A DNA stretch of 32,500 nt from assembly GCA_019918135.1 (NCBI GenBank), contig WBZZ01004787.1, positions 22,501-55,000 on the forward strand, in the 5' to 3' direction. The stretch is from Paulinella micropora. Lineage: Eukaryota; Cercozoa; Imbricatea; Euglyphida; Paulinellidae. Below, piece after piece: positions 18,320 through 26,505 of this stretch. The translations under genes were made by a program, and so were the position numbers. The notes below the pieces were generated by a model. The model was not told the origin of the DNA and made no database searches. It worked only from the letters and a program-made list of their open reading frames with translations. How positions within the stretch are numbered: position 1 is the stretch's first letter; each line of letters begins with the position of its first letter.

Positions 18320-20335
18320 TCAAATGAAAGTATCAAAGCCATAGCCGTTCTGGGCTTTTAACTTTTCTGCTTCGTCTTCTTTTAGGTCTGTGAAACCCGA
18401 ACTAAATTTAAACCGATTACCTTTCGCACGCTCTTGGAGAAATCTCATACTATGCCAACCGCAAGTGTCTGAGGTGTTTGATTGGTTTTTAACCTGATTA
18501 ACCTTCATAAGCAGGTATGTGTTCGGCTTACTCTTTTCAATAAGCTGTTTCATTTGGTGTAGAAATAGCTCGGTCGGCTTATACAGTGCAAGAGGGTCGT
18601 AGATTTCAATAGTGTCGTCTTTAATGGTGTCAATCCAAATAGCAATCCAATGTGAGCCAGGTTGGCTAGACTTATCCAAATTCATTATAAAACCATACTT
18701 CTTTCTTTTTTCTGGTTTCAGTTTGTTTATTTCGTCGCTGGCTACTGTTCCCAAATACCAATCGTGCTTTTTCATAATGTTGTCTATTTCATCCGTCATT
18801 AATCCTCTTCCCTCCCCCGCTAAGTTCGCTGGTAGTTTTTGTTGCTCTTCTGCTGGTGGTTGCTCTTCTGTTGGTGGTTGTTGCTCTTCTGTTGGTGTTG
18901 GTTGTTGCTCTTCTGTTGGTGTTGGTTGTTGCTCTTCTGTTGGCTGTTCCTCGGTTGGTTGAATACCGAGAGTATTTGAAACTTGATTTTTAATGTTTGG
19001 GTCGCTTCTCATTTCGGTTACTAAGCTACTTACATAATCCTTCTTCTTCATTTTCTTCCTGGATTTACCCTTCTTCAAATATTTCTTAATTTTTGCTATC
19101 GTTAAAAGTTTGTGTATTAATTCCTCCATCGTTTTTGCCCCAGCACCAGCTTGGTTTATTCCCAAATAATCGGCTAATTTCTTTCTCATTTCATTCTGGT
19201 CTATTCCTAAATCAATACCTTCATCTACTATAACTTGTGCCATACCCGCAGTCGTGTGTTTTCCTTTAACTTTTTTTGGCGGTGGTTTGCCCCGAGCTTT
19301 CATTTCTTTTTCCAAAGCAGGGCCCAAAGTTTTGGGTATATCCAATTTAGGATACTTGTAATCATTTCTTAAACCTGCGGATATGTATGATATTTTATCT
19401 TTAATTTCAAAGTGTTTCGCTTTTGCCTCCGCTCGTTTTTTTTCTTGTTCTAATTCTTTTTTGTATTGCTCAGCCAGTTCTTTCTGCTCATCTGCTGATT
19501 GGGCATCGGCTATCGCTTTCTCTATTCCTGTGCCAAATTTGATAAATTCTGTTTTGCTCAAACCTTTAATAAATTTAGTTGTAAAGCCCGCTTTCTTCAT
19601 TAATTCAATGTATTTTTCTTTTAATTCCTTTTCAGCCTTTTTCTCTTCTTTTGTTTTCAATGGCATCTGCTTTTCTTCTGGTGCTTGGGGTGGTCCTAGT
19701 TGTGGTCCTAGTTGTGGTGCTTGTGGTGGTGCTTGTGGCGGTCCTAGTTGTGGTGCTTGTGGTGGTGCTTGTGGTGGTGCTTGTATGTATTGAGGTTGGA
19801 AAGGCGGTAATAGCATTAAATTGTTTTTTCTATCTTGTTCAAATTTTACATCCTCTATAAGTTTTTGCTCTCTGTTAGCCTCCCTTATTAATTCTTCTTG
19901 TCTTTCTTTAATGTCAGCTTTCTCCTTCCTCTCCATTCTTTTCTTCTCATCTTCTGCCTGTTCTCTTAACTTCTTTTCCTTTTCTTCCTGCTCGTGTATT
20001 AGTTCATATTTTTTCAGCAGGTTGTTTTGTATCTGGTTGCGGTTCTCGTGTTCAAGGCGATTGAATTCGGACTTGATTATTCGCTCCTTCGTCTTTCGTG
20101 TTTTCTTCTTTTTATTGTCCCCTTTCATATATTTCAAAAACAGTTTAACGATTTGAAGTGTTGAAAGGTCATTAGTTTTCTCGCCAAAGTTGAGATATGC
20201 TCGTTTCGTCGCACGTGTGCGAACGCCTCGCTTGCGAGGCTCCCCTTTCACTTTAATATATGGCCGACCATCTTTGGTTTTGTATATCCTCGGGGGCCGT
20301 TGTTTTCGCAGACCTCCTCTTCTTAATTTTTTCAT
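18320..20335 (-). CDS. PRO: adenain-like Cys protease with long N-terminal extension
   Basis: This protein is 671 aa, several times longer than the usual Polinton protease. The N-terminal ~50 residues are Arg/Lys-rich (MKKLRRGGLRKQRPPR). Residues ~80-170 are a charged coiled coil. Residues ~185-230 are Pro/Gln/Ala repeats (QAPPQAPQLGPP), then more charged helices. PTEEQQ-type repeats occupy ~460-500. The C-terminal ~165 residues are the Ulp1/adenain-type protease: His562 in GSHWIAIW, Asp580 in IEIYDP, Gln around 614-618 and Cys625 in DTCGWHS. LAGEG just before the domain (505-509) fits the adenain cleavage form (M/I/L)xGx-G, so self-release is possible. It would mature virion proteins. The N-terminal part could be a scaffold or DNA-binding core protein. 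Confidence 0.88.
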   Translation of the reverse strand: MKKLRRGGLRKQRPPRIYKTKDGRPYIKVKGEPRKRGVRTRATKRAYLNFGEKTNDLSTLQIVKLFLKYMKGDNKKKKTRKTKERIIKSEFNRLEHENRNQIQNNLLKKYELIHEQEEKEKKLREQAEDEKKRMERKEKADIKERQEELIREANREQKLIEDVKFEQDRKNNLMLLPPFQPQYIQAPPQAPPQAPQLGPPQAPPQAPQLGPQLGPPQAPEEKQMPLKTKEEKKAEKELKEKYIELMKKAGFTTKFIKGLSKTEFIKFGTGIEKAIADAQSADEQKELAEQYKKELEQEKKRAEAKAKHFEIKDKISYISAGLRNDYKYPKLDIPKTLGPALEKEMKARGKPPPKKVKGKHTTAGMAQVIVDEGIDLGIDQNEMRKKLADYLGINQAGAGAKTMEELIHKLLTIAKIKKYLKKGKSRKKMKKKDYVSSLVTEMRSDPNIKNQVSNTLGIQPTEEQPTEEQQPTPTEEQQPTPTEEQQPPTEEQPPAEEQQKLPANLAGEGRGLMTDEIDNIMKKHDWYLGTVASDEINKLKPEKRKKYGFIMNLDKSSQPGSHWIAIWIDTIKDDTIEIYDPLALYKPTELFLHQMKQLIEKSKPNTYLLMKVNQVKNQSNTSDTCGWHSMRFLQERAKGNRFKFSSGFTDLKEDEAEKLKAQNGYGFDTFI

Positions 20336-20394
20336 ATGTATATTGTTAGAAAAAAAAATTAATATAAGATTTTACATTTGAACCTACCGCGGGG

Positions 20395-20718
20395 TTAATG
20401 AAATTTGACTGCTCCTCCTCGTTGCTTACCGTATCCCTGTTTGGCCGCAGCCTTCGCTACACGGTCCGCATAAGGCACTCCGACATCGCTAAGAAAGGTA
20501 GCACCCCTTGAAATCAATTGGTTCTTCTTGATAAACCTATTAGCATCCACTATCGCTTTTCCAACCTTGGCCCAATTAACTTTGCCTCCTGTTTGCTTCT
20601 TTTTTCCCTTCTTCTTTCGGTTCTTCGCACCTCCTGCTTGTGGCATACTTACAGGGCTTGGATTGTAGCTGATATTGTATCCCGATGGTTGTGAAATAAT
20701 CACTGGTGATGTTGGCAT
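20395..20718 (-). CDS. small basic virion protein with three QxGG sites
   Basis: This is a 107-aa protein with a Lys/Arg-rich middle (KNRKKKGKKK) and a predicted helix (KVGKAIVDANRFIKKNQLIS). QxGG occurs three times: QAGG (27-30), QTGG (42-45) and QRGG (99-102). Basic proteins with GG sites and a K..SRG core are common in adenovirus-like and Polinton-like capsids as DNA-binding core or cement proteins processed by the viral protease. That role here is inferred from composition, the sites and position between the protease and ATPase genes. The frame is intact. A 10-bp hairpin stands directly before the ATG. Confidence 0.7.
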   Translation of the reverse strand: MPTSPVIISQPSGYNISYNPSPVSMPQAGGAKNRKKKGKKKQTGGKVNWAKVGKAIVDANRFIKKNQLISRGATFLSDVGVPYADRVAKAAAKQGYGKQRGGAVKFH

Positions 20719-20743
20719 TCACCTACAACTTCGTCGTAGATGA
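20719..20743 (-). promoter_or_regulatory. 10-bp hairpin directly before the ATG of the 107-aa gene
   Basis: On the - strand, CATCTACGAC (20733-20742) pairs with GTTGTAGGTG (20720-20729) across a GAA loop. Two of the ten pairs are G-U pairs in the sense transcript; on the other strand they would be A-C mismatches. One A separates the stem from the ATG. A TATA-like ATTATATAGATAC lies at about 20748-20763. Confidence 0.65.
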
Positions 20744-20813
20744 AGATGTATCTATATAATGTTTGAAAAAAAATAAATAATAATAAAATTACAAAAATCG
20801 TTTATTGAAATTA

Positions 20814-20852
20814 GTCCCGCAAGCGGGACAATAGACTATCGCAAGCGATAGT
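20814..20852. terminator. two adjacent perfect hairpins at the ATPase 3' end
   Basis: GTCCCGC-AA-GCGGGAC (20814-20829) and ACTATCGC-AA-GCGATAGT (20835-20852) are perfect inverted repeats with the same two-base loop. The second contains the stop codon of the ATPase C-terminal frame (20836-20838) and the first lies just after it. Palindromic transcript ends are known in mimivirus-type viruses; a transcript-end or processing role here is inferred. Confidence 0.5.
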
Positions 20853-21078
20853 TGAAATTCTGCCTCAGTTCATCAGAAACCGAATCAACATACAAAAAGT
20901 TAAATCGTTCTTTTGTCGCCTCATGATATTTTTCAATGAAGTATTCAAGGTCGTAGCCAAGGTCCAAATGCTTATACACGAGCTCTATTTTATCCACACT
21001 CTGTCCTGGAAAGATAAGAAGGTAGTCAAGCTGTTTAATCTCCTCAGGTTTCATATCGTTAAGATACTGCGAGCTCAT
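20836..21078 (-). CDS. packaging ATPase, C-terminal part in a shifted frame
   Basis: This frame of about 80 codons starts at ATG 21078 and continues the ATPase in a different phase: SSQYLNDMKPEEIKQLDYLL, then FPGQSVDKIELVYKHLDLG, then a helical tail. The sequence fits the C-terminal part of A32-like ATPases, which follows the Walker B strand and sensor region. It is probably not an independent gene. Confidence 0.65.
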   Translation of the reverse strand: MSSQYLNDMKPEEIKQLDYLLIFPGQSVDKIELVYKHLDLGYDLEYFIEKYHEATKERFNFLYVDSVSDELRQNFNYRLR

Positions 21079-21091
21079 AATCACCTTACTT

Positions 21092-21658
21092 TTATAATGG
21101 CGATTTTTTTTTACATAAATCGCTCACGGACTTATCCCTCAACCCACTACCTAAATCATCTAACACGAACACAACTTCTGGTGTAATGTATTTGCTCGGT
21201 CTTTCTGCTGGTGCTTGTCCCTGTTTCTTCTTTTCGTCCTCTTTTCCAAAGTATAAAAACTTCGGCTTCGGTTCTTCTTTCTCGTCCCGCACAACCTCTC
21301 CTTCTTGCTCTTCATCGGGTTTATTCAGCTTGTCCAATTCGTAATCTATGACAGACAGTCCATCCGTTTTCAAATATGTGTATATCGCCATCGGATTGCC
21401 TTTCTTTTTGAAGTGTTTAACCATTTCTTTGTATATGTGGTCTTTGTGTATCGTGCTGGCAATAATAACAATACGGGTCTTTTTGTCCGTCGTTCGTTTC
21501 AGGATTTCAAACAGTGCGGTCGTCTTACCACTCTTCTTGCGAGCGAGAAGAAAAATATTGGCATACGGTTCATCAAACAACTTATATCCTTTTGCCAACT
21601 TATCTCCATCTCCGTTTTGCTTAACTGGTTTCACCTTTACGTTATTGATTTTCTCCAT
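21092..21658 (-). CDS. A32-like genome-packaging ATPase, N-terminal part
   Basis: I take the ATG at 21658 (MEKINNVKVKPVK); further upstream only a TTG is in frame. Walker A is LLARKKSGKTTALFEIL at about residue 38-54, and Walker B is VVFVLDDLGSGLRD. Between them is an unusually long charged insertion (DEEQEGEVVRDEKEEPKPK and KEDEKKKQGQ). The frame ends at 21092 right after a run of nine T (21104-21112). The remainder of the protein continues in the adjacent phase at 20836-21084, so a one-base slip in this run separates Walker B from the C-terminus. FtsK/HerA-family ATPases of this kind pump DNA into capsids. Decay, sequencing error or ribosomal slippage are all possible. Confidence 0.8.
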   Translation of the reverse strand: MEKINNVKVKPVKQNGDGDKLAKGYKLFDEPYANIFLLARKKSGKTTALFEILKRTTDKKTRIVIIASTIHKDHIYKEMVKHFKKKGNPMAIYTYLKTDGLSVIDYELDKLNKPDEEQEGEVVRDEKEEPKPKFLYFGKEDEKKKQGQAPAERPSKYITPEVVFVLDDLGSGLRDKSVSDLCKKKSPL

Positions 21659-21715
21659 CACTATATATTTGAACCTTTTTAAAAAAAGCTTCACCAAAAA
21701 TCATAAATGCGGGTT

Positions 21716-21730
21716 GTAGGGTGTCCCTAC
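21716..21730. terminator. hairpin between the 120-aa gene and the ATPase
   Basis: GTAGGG-TGT-CCCTAC is a perfect 6-bp stem lying six bases after the stop side of the 21736 gene and 58 bp before the ATPase ATG. It could mark the transcript end of the former, or be the leader hairpin of the latter. Confidence 0.35.
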
Positions 21731-21735
21731 TTATA

Positions 21736-22098
21736 TTAAGCCAAAAATTCTAAGCATATAGCAATTCTTCCAGCTAGCAGGTCAGTCTCAATACTGCCAT
21801 TGTCCGTTTTAAGCACTCTAAAACTGTATTGCCCGTCGGTCCAATTAATAATCCCCAAGTTGTAGCTAATATTGGAAATGTTTGCGACATTGCTATCAGC
21901 GAATGTGCCAATAATTCCAATGCGGTCCATATGAAGAATTTTTGTTTTCGTTTCAGTCATATCATTCATATAGTGGATATACTTAACATTCATTCTAGTT
22001 GGGGTAAAGTTCAATTGAATGGTTTTGTCAAATGTTTTGCTACCTCCCGCAAAATCATTACTTAGAAAAATAATCTTTTGAAATTTATAGTCCGCCAT
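21736..22098 (-). CDS. unknown small protein, probably virion-associated
   Basis: I take the ATG at 22098 (120 aa, MADYKFQKIIFLSNDF); the frame can be extended upstream only with TTG, across a hairpin. The protein is beta-rich with several aromatic residues and a FAGGSKTF segment near residue 18-25 whose GG may be a processing site. I recognise no family. It sits between the membrane-protein gene and the ATPase, in the - strand structural block. A role in the capsid is inferred only from location, composition and the shared leader hairpin. Confidence 0.6.
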   Translation of the reverse strand: MADYKFQKIIFLSNDFAGGSKTFDKTIQLNFTPTRMNVKYIHYMNDMTETKTKILHMDRIGIIGTFADSNVANISNISYNLGIINWTDGQYSFRVLKTDNGSIETDLLAGRIAICLEFLA

Positions 22099-22104
22099 AC
22101 CGTT

Positions 22105-22124
22105 TTGCAAACGTAGCTTTGCAA
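22105..22124 (-). promoter_or_regulatory. hairpin before the ATG of the 120-aa gene
   Basis: TTGCAAA (22105-22111) and TTTGCAA (22118-22124) form a perfect 7-bp stem with a 6-base loop, ending six bases before the ATG at 22098. TATA-like AAATATAGAGAG lies just upstream, at about 22132-22146. Confidence 0.5.
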
Positions 22125-22129
22125 TCGTG

Positions 22130-22393
22130 ATGCTCTCTATATTTACATTTATAAACTTTTTATTAATTAATATTTCTGCTCGGACTGCTTGTGATTTCTA
22201 TTCACGGGTCAGTGTTAAAAAAAATGAAAGCTGTGTGTGGTGTATTCAAAAGGGAATAGAAACCAAATTTAAATGTGTGTATAAGCCGATGAGCGATTGG
22301 TGTGTCGGATGGGATGAGGCTTTACCTTTGATGTGTGCTGGTGATGCTTCTTGGTATAAAATACAGCTATATGAATGCTCACTTCTTACTTGA
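22130..22393 (+). CDS. small secreted Cys-rich protein
   Basis: This 87-codon frame starts at ATG 22130. The N-terminus is a likely signal peptide (MLSIFTFINFLLINISARTA). The mature part has six spaced Cys in the first two thirds (CDFYSRV, SCVWC, FKCVY, DWCVG, MCAG) plus one near the end. The NESCVWC segment recalls PSI-type modules, but that is a weak match. It is on the + strand within a - strand block and overlaps the 3' end of the membrane-protein gene by 15 bp. The signal peptide and cysteines argue that it is real; the absence of room for a separate promoter argues against. Confidence 0.4.
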   Translation: MLSIFTFINFLLINISARTACDFYSRVSVKKNESCVWCIQKGIETKFKCVYKPMSDWCVGWDEALPLMCAGDASWYKIQLYECSLLT

Positions 22394-22726
22394 AGATGGG
22401 CTAGGAAGACAGATACCGATAAGTAAGGTCAAAATACCTACATAAGTGTTGGCTGTCTCGCACGGTAAGTTCTTTTCAGATAACCTCACGATACAAAGGG
22501 TGATGATGGCTATAATGATACCCATTTGAAACAGATACTTAATTAATCTGCTGTCTGTCGGTCTGTTTTTTATACAACAACAATTCCAGTTATCTTCCAA
22601 TTCGTGCTCTACTTTTTTTTCTTCATTCTTCAATGAAATATCCAAAACAAGATTTTTCAACTCTGGTGTTAGTTCGCCATCGGCCATATCAATGAGTGGA
22701 GGTGGAGGGTGTAATCTAGGGGGCAT
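22379..22726 (-). CDS. two-TM membrane protein
   Basis: This is a 115-aa protein. The N-terminal ~45 residues are Pro-rich then acidic and helical. A Cys-rich patch (NWNCCCIKN) at 47-54 is followed by a membrane segment at about 62-82 (LFQMGIIIAIITLCIV), a short loop with Cys89, a second membrane segment at about 94-107 (YVGILTLLIGICL) and the tail PSPSSSKK. Small proteins with two TM segments ending in LPSP are familiar in Polinton-like and large DNA viruses, where they are presumed virion or membrane-entry components. The ATG lies 35 bp after the fibre gene with a hairpin between them. Confidence 0.75.
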   Translation of the reverse strand: MPPRLHPPPPLIDMADGELTPELKNLVLDISLKNEEKKVEHELEDNWNCCCIKNRPTDSRLIKYLFQMGIIIAIITLCIVRLSEKNLPCETANTYVGILTLLIGICLPSPSSSKK

Positions 22727-22727
22727 A

Positions 22728-22756
22728 GTAAGTGCTTTTTTACAAAAACCACTTAC
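22728..22756 (-). promoter_or_regulatory. hairpin directly before the ATG of the membrane-protein gene
   Basis: On the - strand GTAAGTG (22750-22756) pairs with CACTTAC (22728-22734), with an inner T-run/A-run stem separated by one mismatch. One base separates it from the ATG. The frame of the structure, and the flanking TTTTTGAG(A/G)TTGTA, match the hairpin before the gene at 15014, while two stem pairs are exchanged. Confidence 0.65.
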
Positions 22757-22760
22757 AATC

Positions 22761-25700
22761 TCAAAAACTATATTGGGTTTGTAAGGGCTTGTCCTTACAG
22801 TTTTCTGCTAATTGATTTTTTAAGTCAGCTATATCATTAGTTATATTATTTATTTTTTCTGATAATTGTTGAACTGCCTTAATTAATGGTGCGATAAACT
22901 CGGAATAACCTATACCATAACCGACATCACCACTATCAACACATTTAACATCTTCTGGATTGATACTTACACCCTTCAATTCGTATTCTTTTCTTTGCTT
23001 TGGACAGGGAACCATAATTGTTTCTTTTATAAAACCGCCAAAATCTAGCATATCCATTTCTGTTAGTATTTCTTCTAACTCCTGTGCTATTAAGCCAGTC
23101 CTACATTTCTTGTTGTCGTCAATCATACGATAGCAAACTGGATTTAACTTATTAATGAAATCTAAGCCTAAGCACTCTTTTCTGTCTTCTTTTTTTCTCC
23201 TGTCTGAATATTGAATTGGATTAGACAATACCCATAACTGACCATCGCTCGCTCTTAATGACATTAAAGCAGTATTTGAATTATTCTCCCATATGAACCC
23301 ACTCGTTGAAGAACCATTAACTCTAAATCTAATAGCATAAGAAGTTAATCCTCCTCCTCCTCCTGCTGGTGCTGTTCCTGTTCCACTTAATGTTTTATTT
23401 GTCCCAGACTGAGACATATAAATCCCCCAGTTTGGATCAGTAGCATCCCATACAAATATTCCGCGGCTACTACCCCCGTCTGTTTGTCCTTGAATTGCTA
23501 TTTTTGCCCCATTAGTTGTTGCCGATGCCGTTGTTAGCACCCCAGAATATGTAATCCCCGCATTTGCCGTTATTGCATTTGAAGTAGTGATTGCTGTGTT
23601 GTTAATTCTAAATAATTCTGTCGCGGTACTATGGTAAAATACGTGGCTATCGGCAGAATTAACATTATAAATCAATGTATTACTAGCAACACCAAATCCA
23701 AGAAAAGCAGTCGTTGATGGTGTTTTTCCATCCTATAAAACCAGTTTATTGTTTGCCAATGCATTTCTATCAATAAACACACTTTTTCCAGCACCTACTA
23801 CTATATTGTCGCTTGTTGTTAATGTTGTTGTTGATATACCCGCATTTGCCGTTATTAATCCACTCGCTGTTGCCGTTGTTGTTGATATACCCGCACTAGC
23901 CGTTATTAATCCTTTTGTCCATAAAGTTCCATTGGCCCCGTTTAATGACATTAACAATTGGTCTGCTGAATTTTCCCACACAAGACCATCCGCCGAAGCA
24001 TTACCACTCCTAAATCTTACAGCAAAGCCTATAATATCGTTGCCTGCCACCGCTGTTCCTCCACTTAATGATTTACCAGCCCCCGGTTGAGCCATATAAA
24101 TACCCCATCCTGAGTTATCTGTATCCCACATAAATATACCATGTCCATTTCCTCCATCTACTTTATTTTGAATAGATAACTTACAACCGCCATCTGCCGT
24201 TATTAATCCACTTGCGGTTGCGGTTGTTGTTGATATACCCGCGGTTGAAGTAATTGTTGTTCCCGTTATTGTTCCGCCATTTGTTATGTTGTTTGAATTC
24301 ATATCTAAGGCTCCATAAAACCGCATACCGCCAGCATTGTTAAAACTGACAATGTCAGACGAAGCACTTTTATTATCTAAAAATTTTGAAATATAAAGTC
24401 CCGCCCCTTTTACATCAGATGCTACATGCGTAAATACATAACCTCGTTGGTTCGCGGTTCCACTTGTAGCGGTATTTAGAGTAAATAAGAAATACTGATA
24501 ATCTCCTGATGTCTGTGAAAAGAATATGTCTCCTCCATTTTGGTTTAATATCCTCGCCCCATTATATGTTATATTTCCACCATTAATGATATCCACATTA
24601 TTAAAATCTGCTTGGCTTAATAAGGTCAGTGCTTTTACATCATTTCTTGTTCCATTAAATATTGTAATTCCCGTTATTGTTTGGTCTCCTGTTAGTTTTA
24701 CATTTTGTCCGTCCAATGTGTCAGCATACCCTTTTGTCGCTCAGTCCGTTGCTAATGTCGGAGTTCTAAGGTTGGCTATTTTGCTACTATTACAATCTAG
24801 CCCCGAAGCATTTACCCAACCGACAATCGTCTCGTCAATAATAAAACTTATTTTTTTCGCAGAAATTTCAAAGTTGTAATTTACACCAGTGCACATATCA
24901 AGGCATCAGATAGTTCCTATATTGGCTGTGGAGTTAAAAACCACGAAAGTTCCTTTTGTTGTCGCATTCGTTGAATTTCCTGTTATTTCAAGGGCACTGC
25001 TAAATGTCTTAATTCCTGCTATGGTTTGGTTTCCTGTTAGTTTCACATTTTGTCAGTCTTTTGTATCAACATAACTTTTGTTTGCTCCGTCCGTTGTTGC
25101 TGATGGTGTGGCTAAGTTTGTTATTTTGTTGTTATTCAAAGATAGTGTAGTGCCAGTTGCGGTTATAATTACATTATTACCTGAATATAACTCAACATAC
25201 GAACACGTTATTTGTATCGGATACCAACTAGCAGTTGCTATTTTTTGTGTGGTAATCATTCCAATATTCGTCGCCGTATCAAAGGCAACACCGATATCAT
25301 CAAAAGCGGTTGGAGCTGTGGCGCCCCGCACTTCTATTGTTGAAGTAAATTTTTTATTTCCTGCTATGGTCTGGTCTCCTGTTAGTTTAACGACAGAAGT
25401 ATCAAGGGCAGAAACATCAATGTTGTCAACAAGATTAACATTTGTAATTGAAAATCCTCCCATATTTAAACTGCCAGTCATAGCAGTTGTGCAGTCCTTT
25501 GCCAGTTTCGTATCAGTATATAATTTCGTTGAAGCATCGCCATCGTAGAATGGTGCGGGCAGTCCACTTATTGCTGTTGTGCTATTAAAATTAAAAACAT
25601 TACCAGTCAATGTTATTCCACCTCCCGTTATTGGTGCAAAAAGTATGGAAGAACCAACAATAGTTAGTGGATAACCCGTTGCTCCATTTGGCTCTGCTGA

Positions 25701-26471
25701 ATAAATAGAACCCATATTATTGTTGTAGTTGAAGAACAACCTCCCTGTGTTTAATGAATTTGAGTCTTTTATACCCAAATAAGTAGTAAATATTTTGTTT
25801 CCTGTTATTGTTTGGTCTCCTATTAATTTTACGGCTGAGCTGTCAAGGGCAGAAACATCAATGCCATCAACACTGCCTACGTTTGTTATGTTAAATCCTC
25901 CCATATTTAATCCGCCCGTCATATTCGCAGTTCCATCCAATCTAAGAAAAGGAGAAGCAACATTTCGCCATTGCCCAGTGCTATAAATGAGTAGTTGGTT
26001 ATCGGCGGGCGTGCCTGTTATGATTACATCACTTAAAGCATCTATTGATTTAGTTGCTATCCTTGTGTCAAAATCTGTATTAGCACTTGCTGTGGTGTGG
26101 TATAAGTTAGTTCCTTCGGTTAAGTTGGTTGTGATCTTTGTTGCTAATTGAGTGTCAAACCTAGCATTAGTATAATATAAATTAGTGCCTTCAGCTAGGT
26201 TAGTGGTTGATTTAGTGTTTAGTCGCGCATCAAACCTACCATCAGTATAGTATAGATTAGTGTATTCTTTTAAGTCAGTCGTTGATTTTAAAGCCAACCT
26301 CGCATCAAATCGGCAGTGAGTAAAATAAAGATTTAAGGAGTCATCATCTTCTGGCACCCTATCTGTGTATAAGCCCACTATGTTTGTGTTCGTTAAATCA
26401 AGGTTAAGTATATTTAAAGAGTCGCAGGTTAAGTCATTTAAACACAACAAACTTTTGAATTGACTCATCAT
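22761..26471 (-). pseudogene. giant fibre protein with S74 chaperone domain, four in-frame stops
   Basis: One phase is coding-like over 1,236 codons with no frameshift, but it is interrupted by TGA at 25053-25055, 24906-24908 and 24741-24743 and TAG at 23733-23735. Residues ~50-150 hold repeats of the form EGTNLYYTNARFD, as in phage and virus tail fibres. Then come many copies of KLTGDQTITG(N)K modules and Gly/Thr/Asn-rich beta sequence. The C-terminal ~150 residues are a peptidase S74 intramolecular chaperone: YSDRRKKEDR, LNPVCYRMI, TGLIAQELEE and YSEFIAPLIKAVQQL. Such domains trimerise the fibre and then cut themselves off. The fibre probably binds the host surface. Two of the TGAs replace a Gly (GGA) of the paralogous module copies. 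Open segments are 25053-26471, 23733-24716 and 22761-23675. Confidence 0.85.
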
Positions 26472-26505
26472 GTTTTAAGCTAAAAAAATATATTCACATT
26501 TAAAA

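Noticed and set aside
18612..19860. + strand frames opposite the protease gene, rich in Cys/Ser/Val/Gly
   Set aside because: They mirror the Pro/Gln/Glu repeats of the protease on the other strand.
22761..26471. TGA reassigned as Gly throughout the element
   Set aside because: TGA is the natural end of the integrase, lipase, protease and polymerase frames, and intact genes do not contain it in frame; the fibre stops are better read as mutations, errors or local readthrough.
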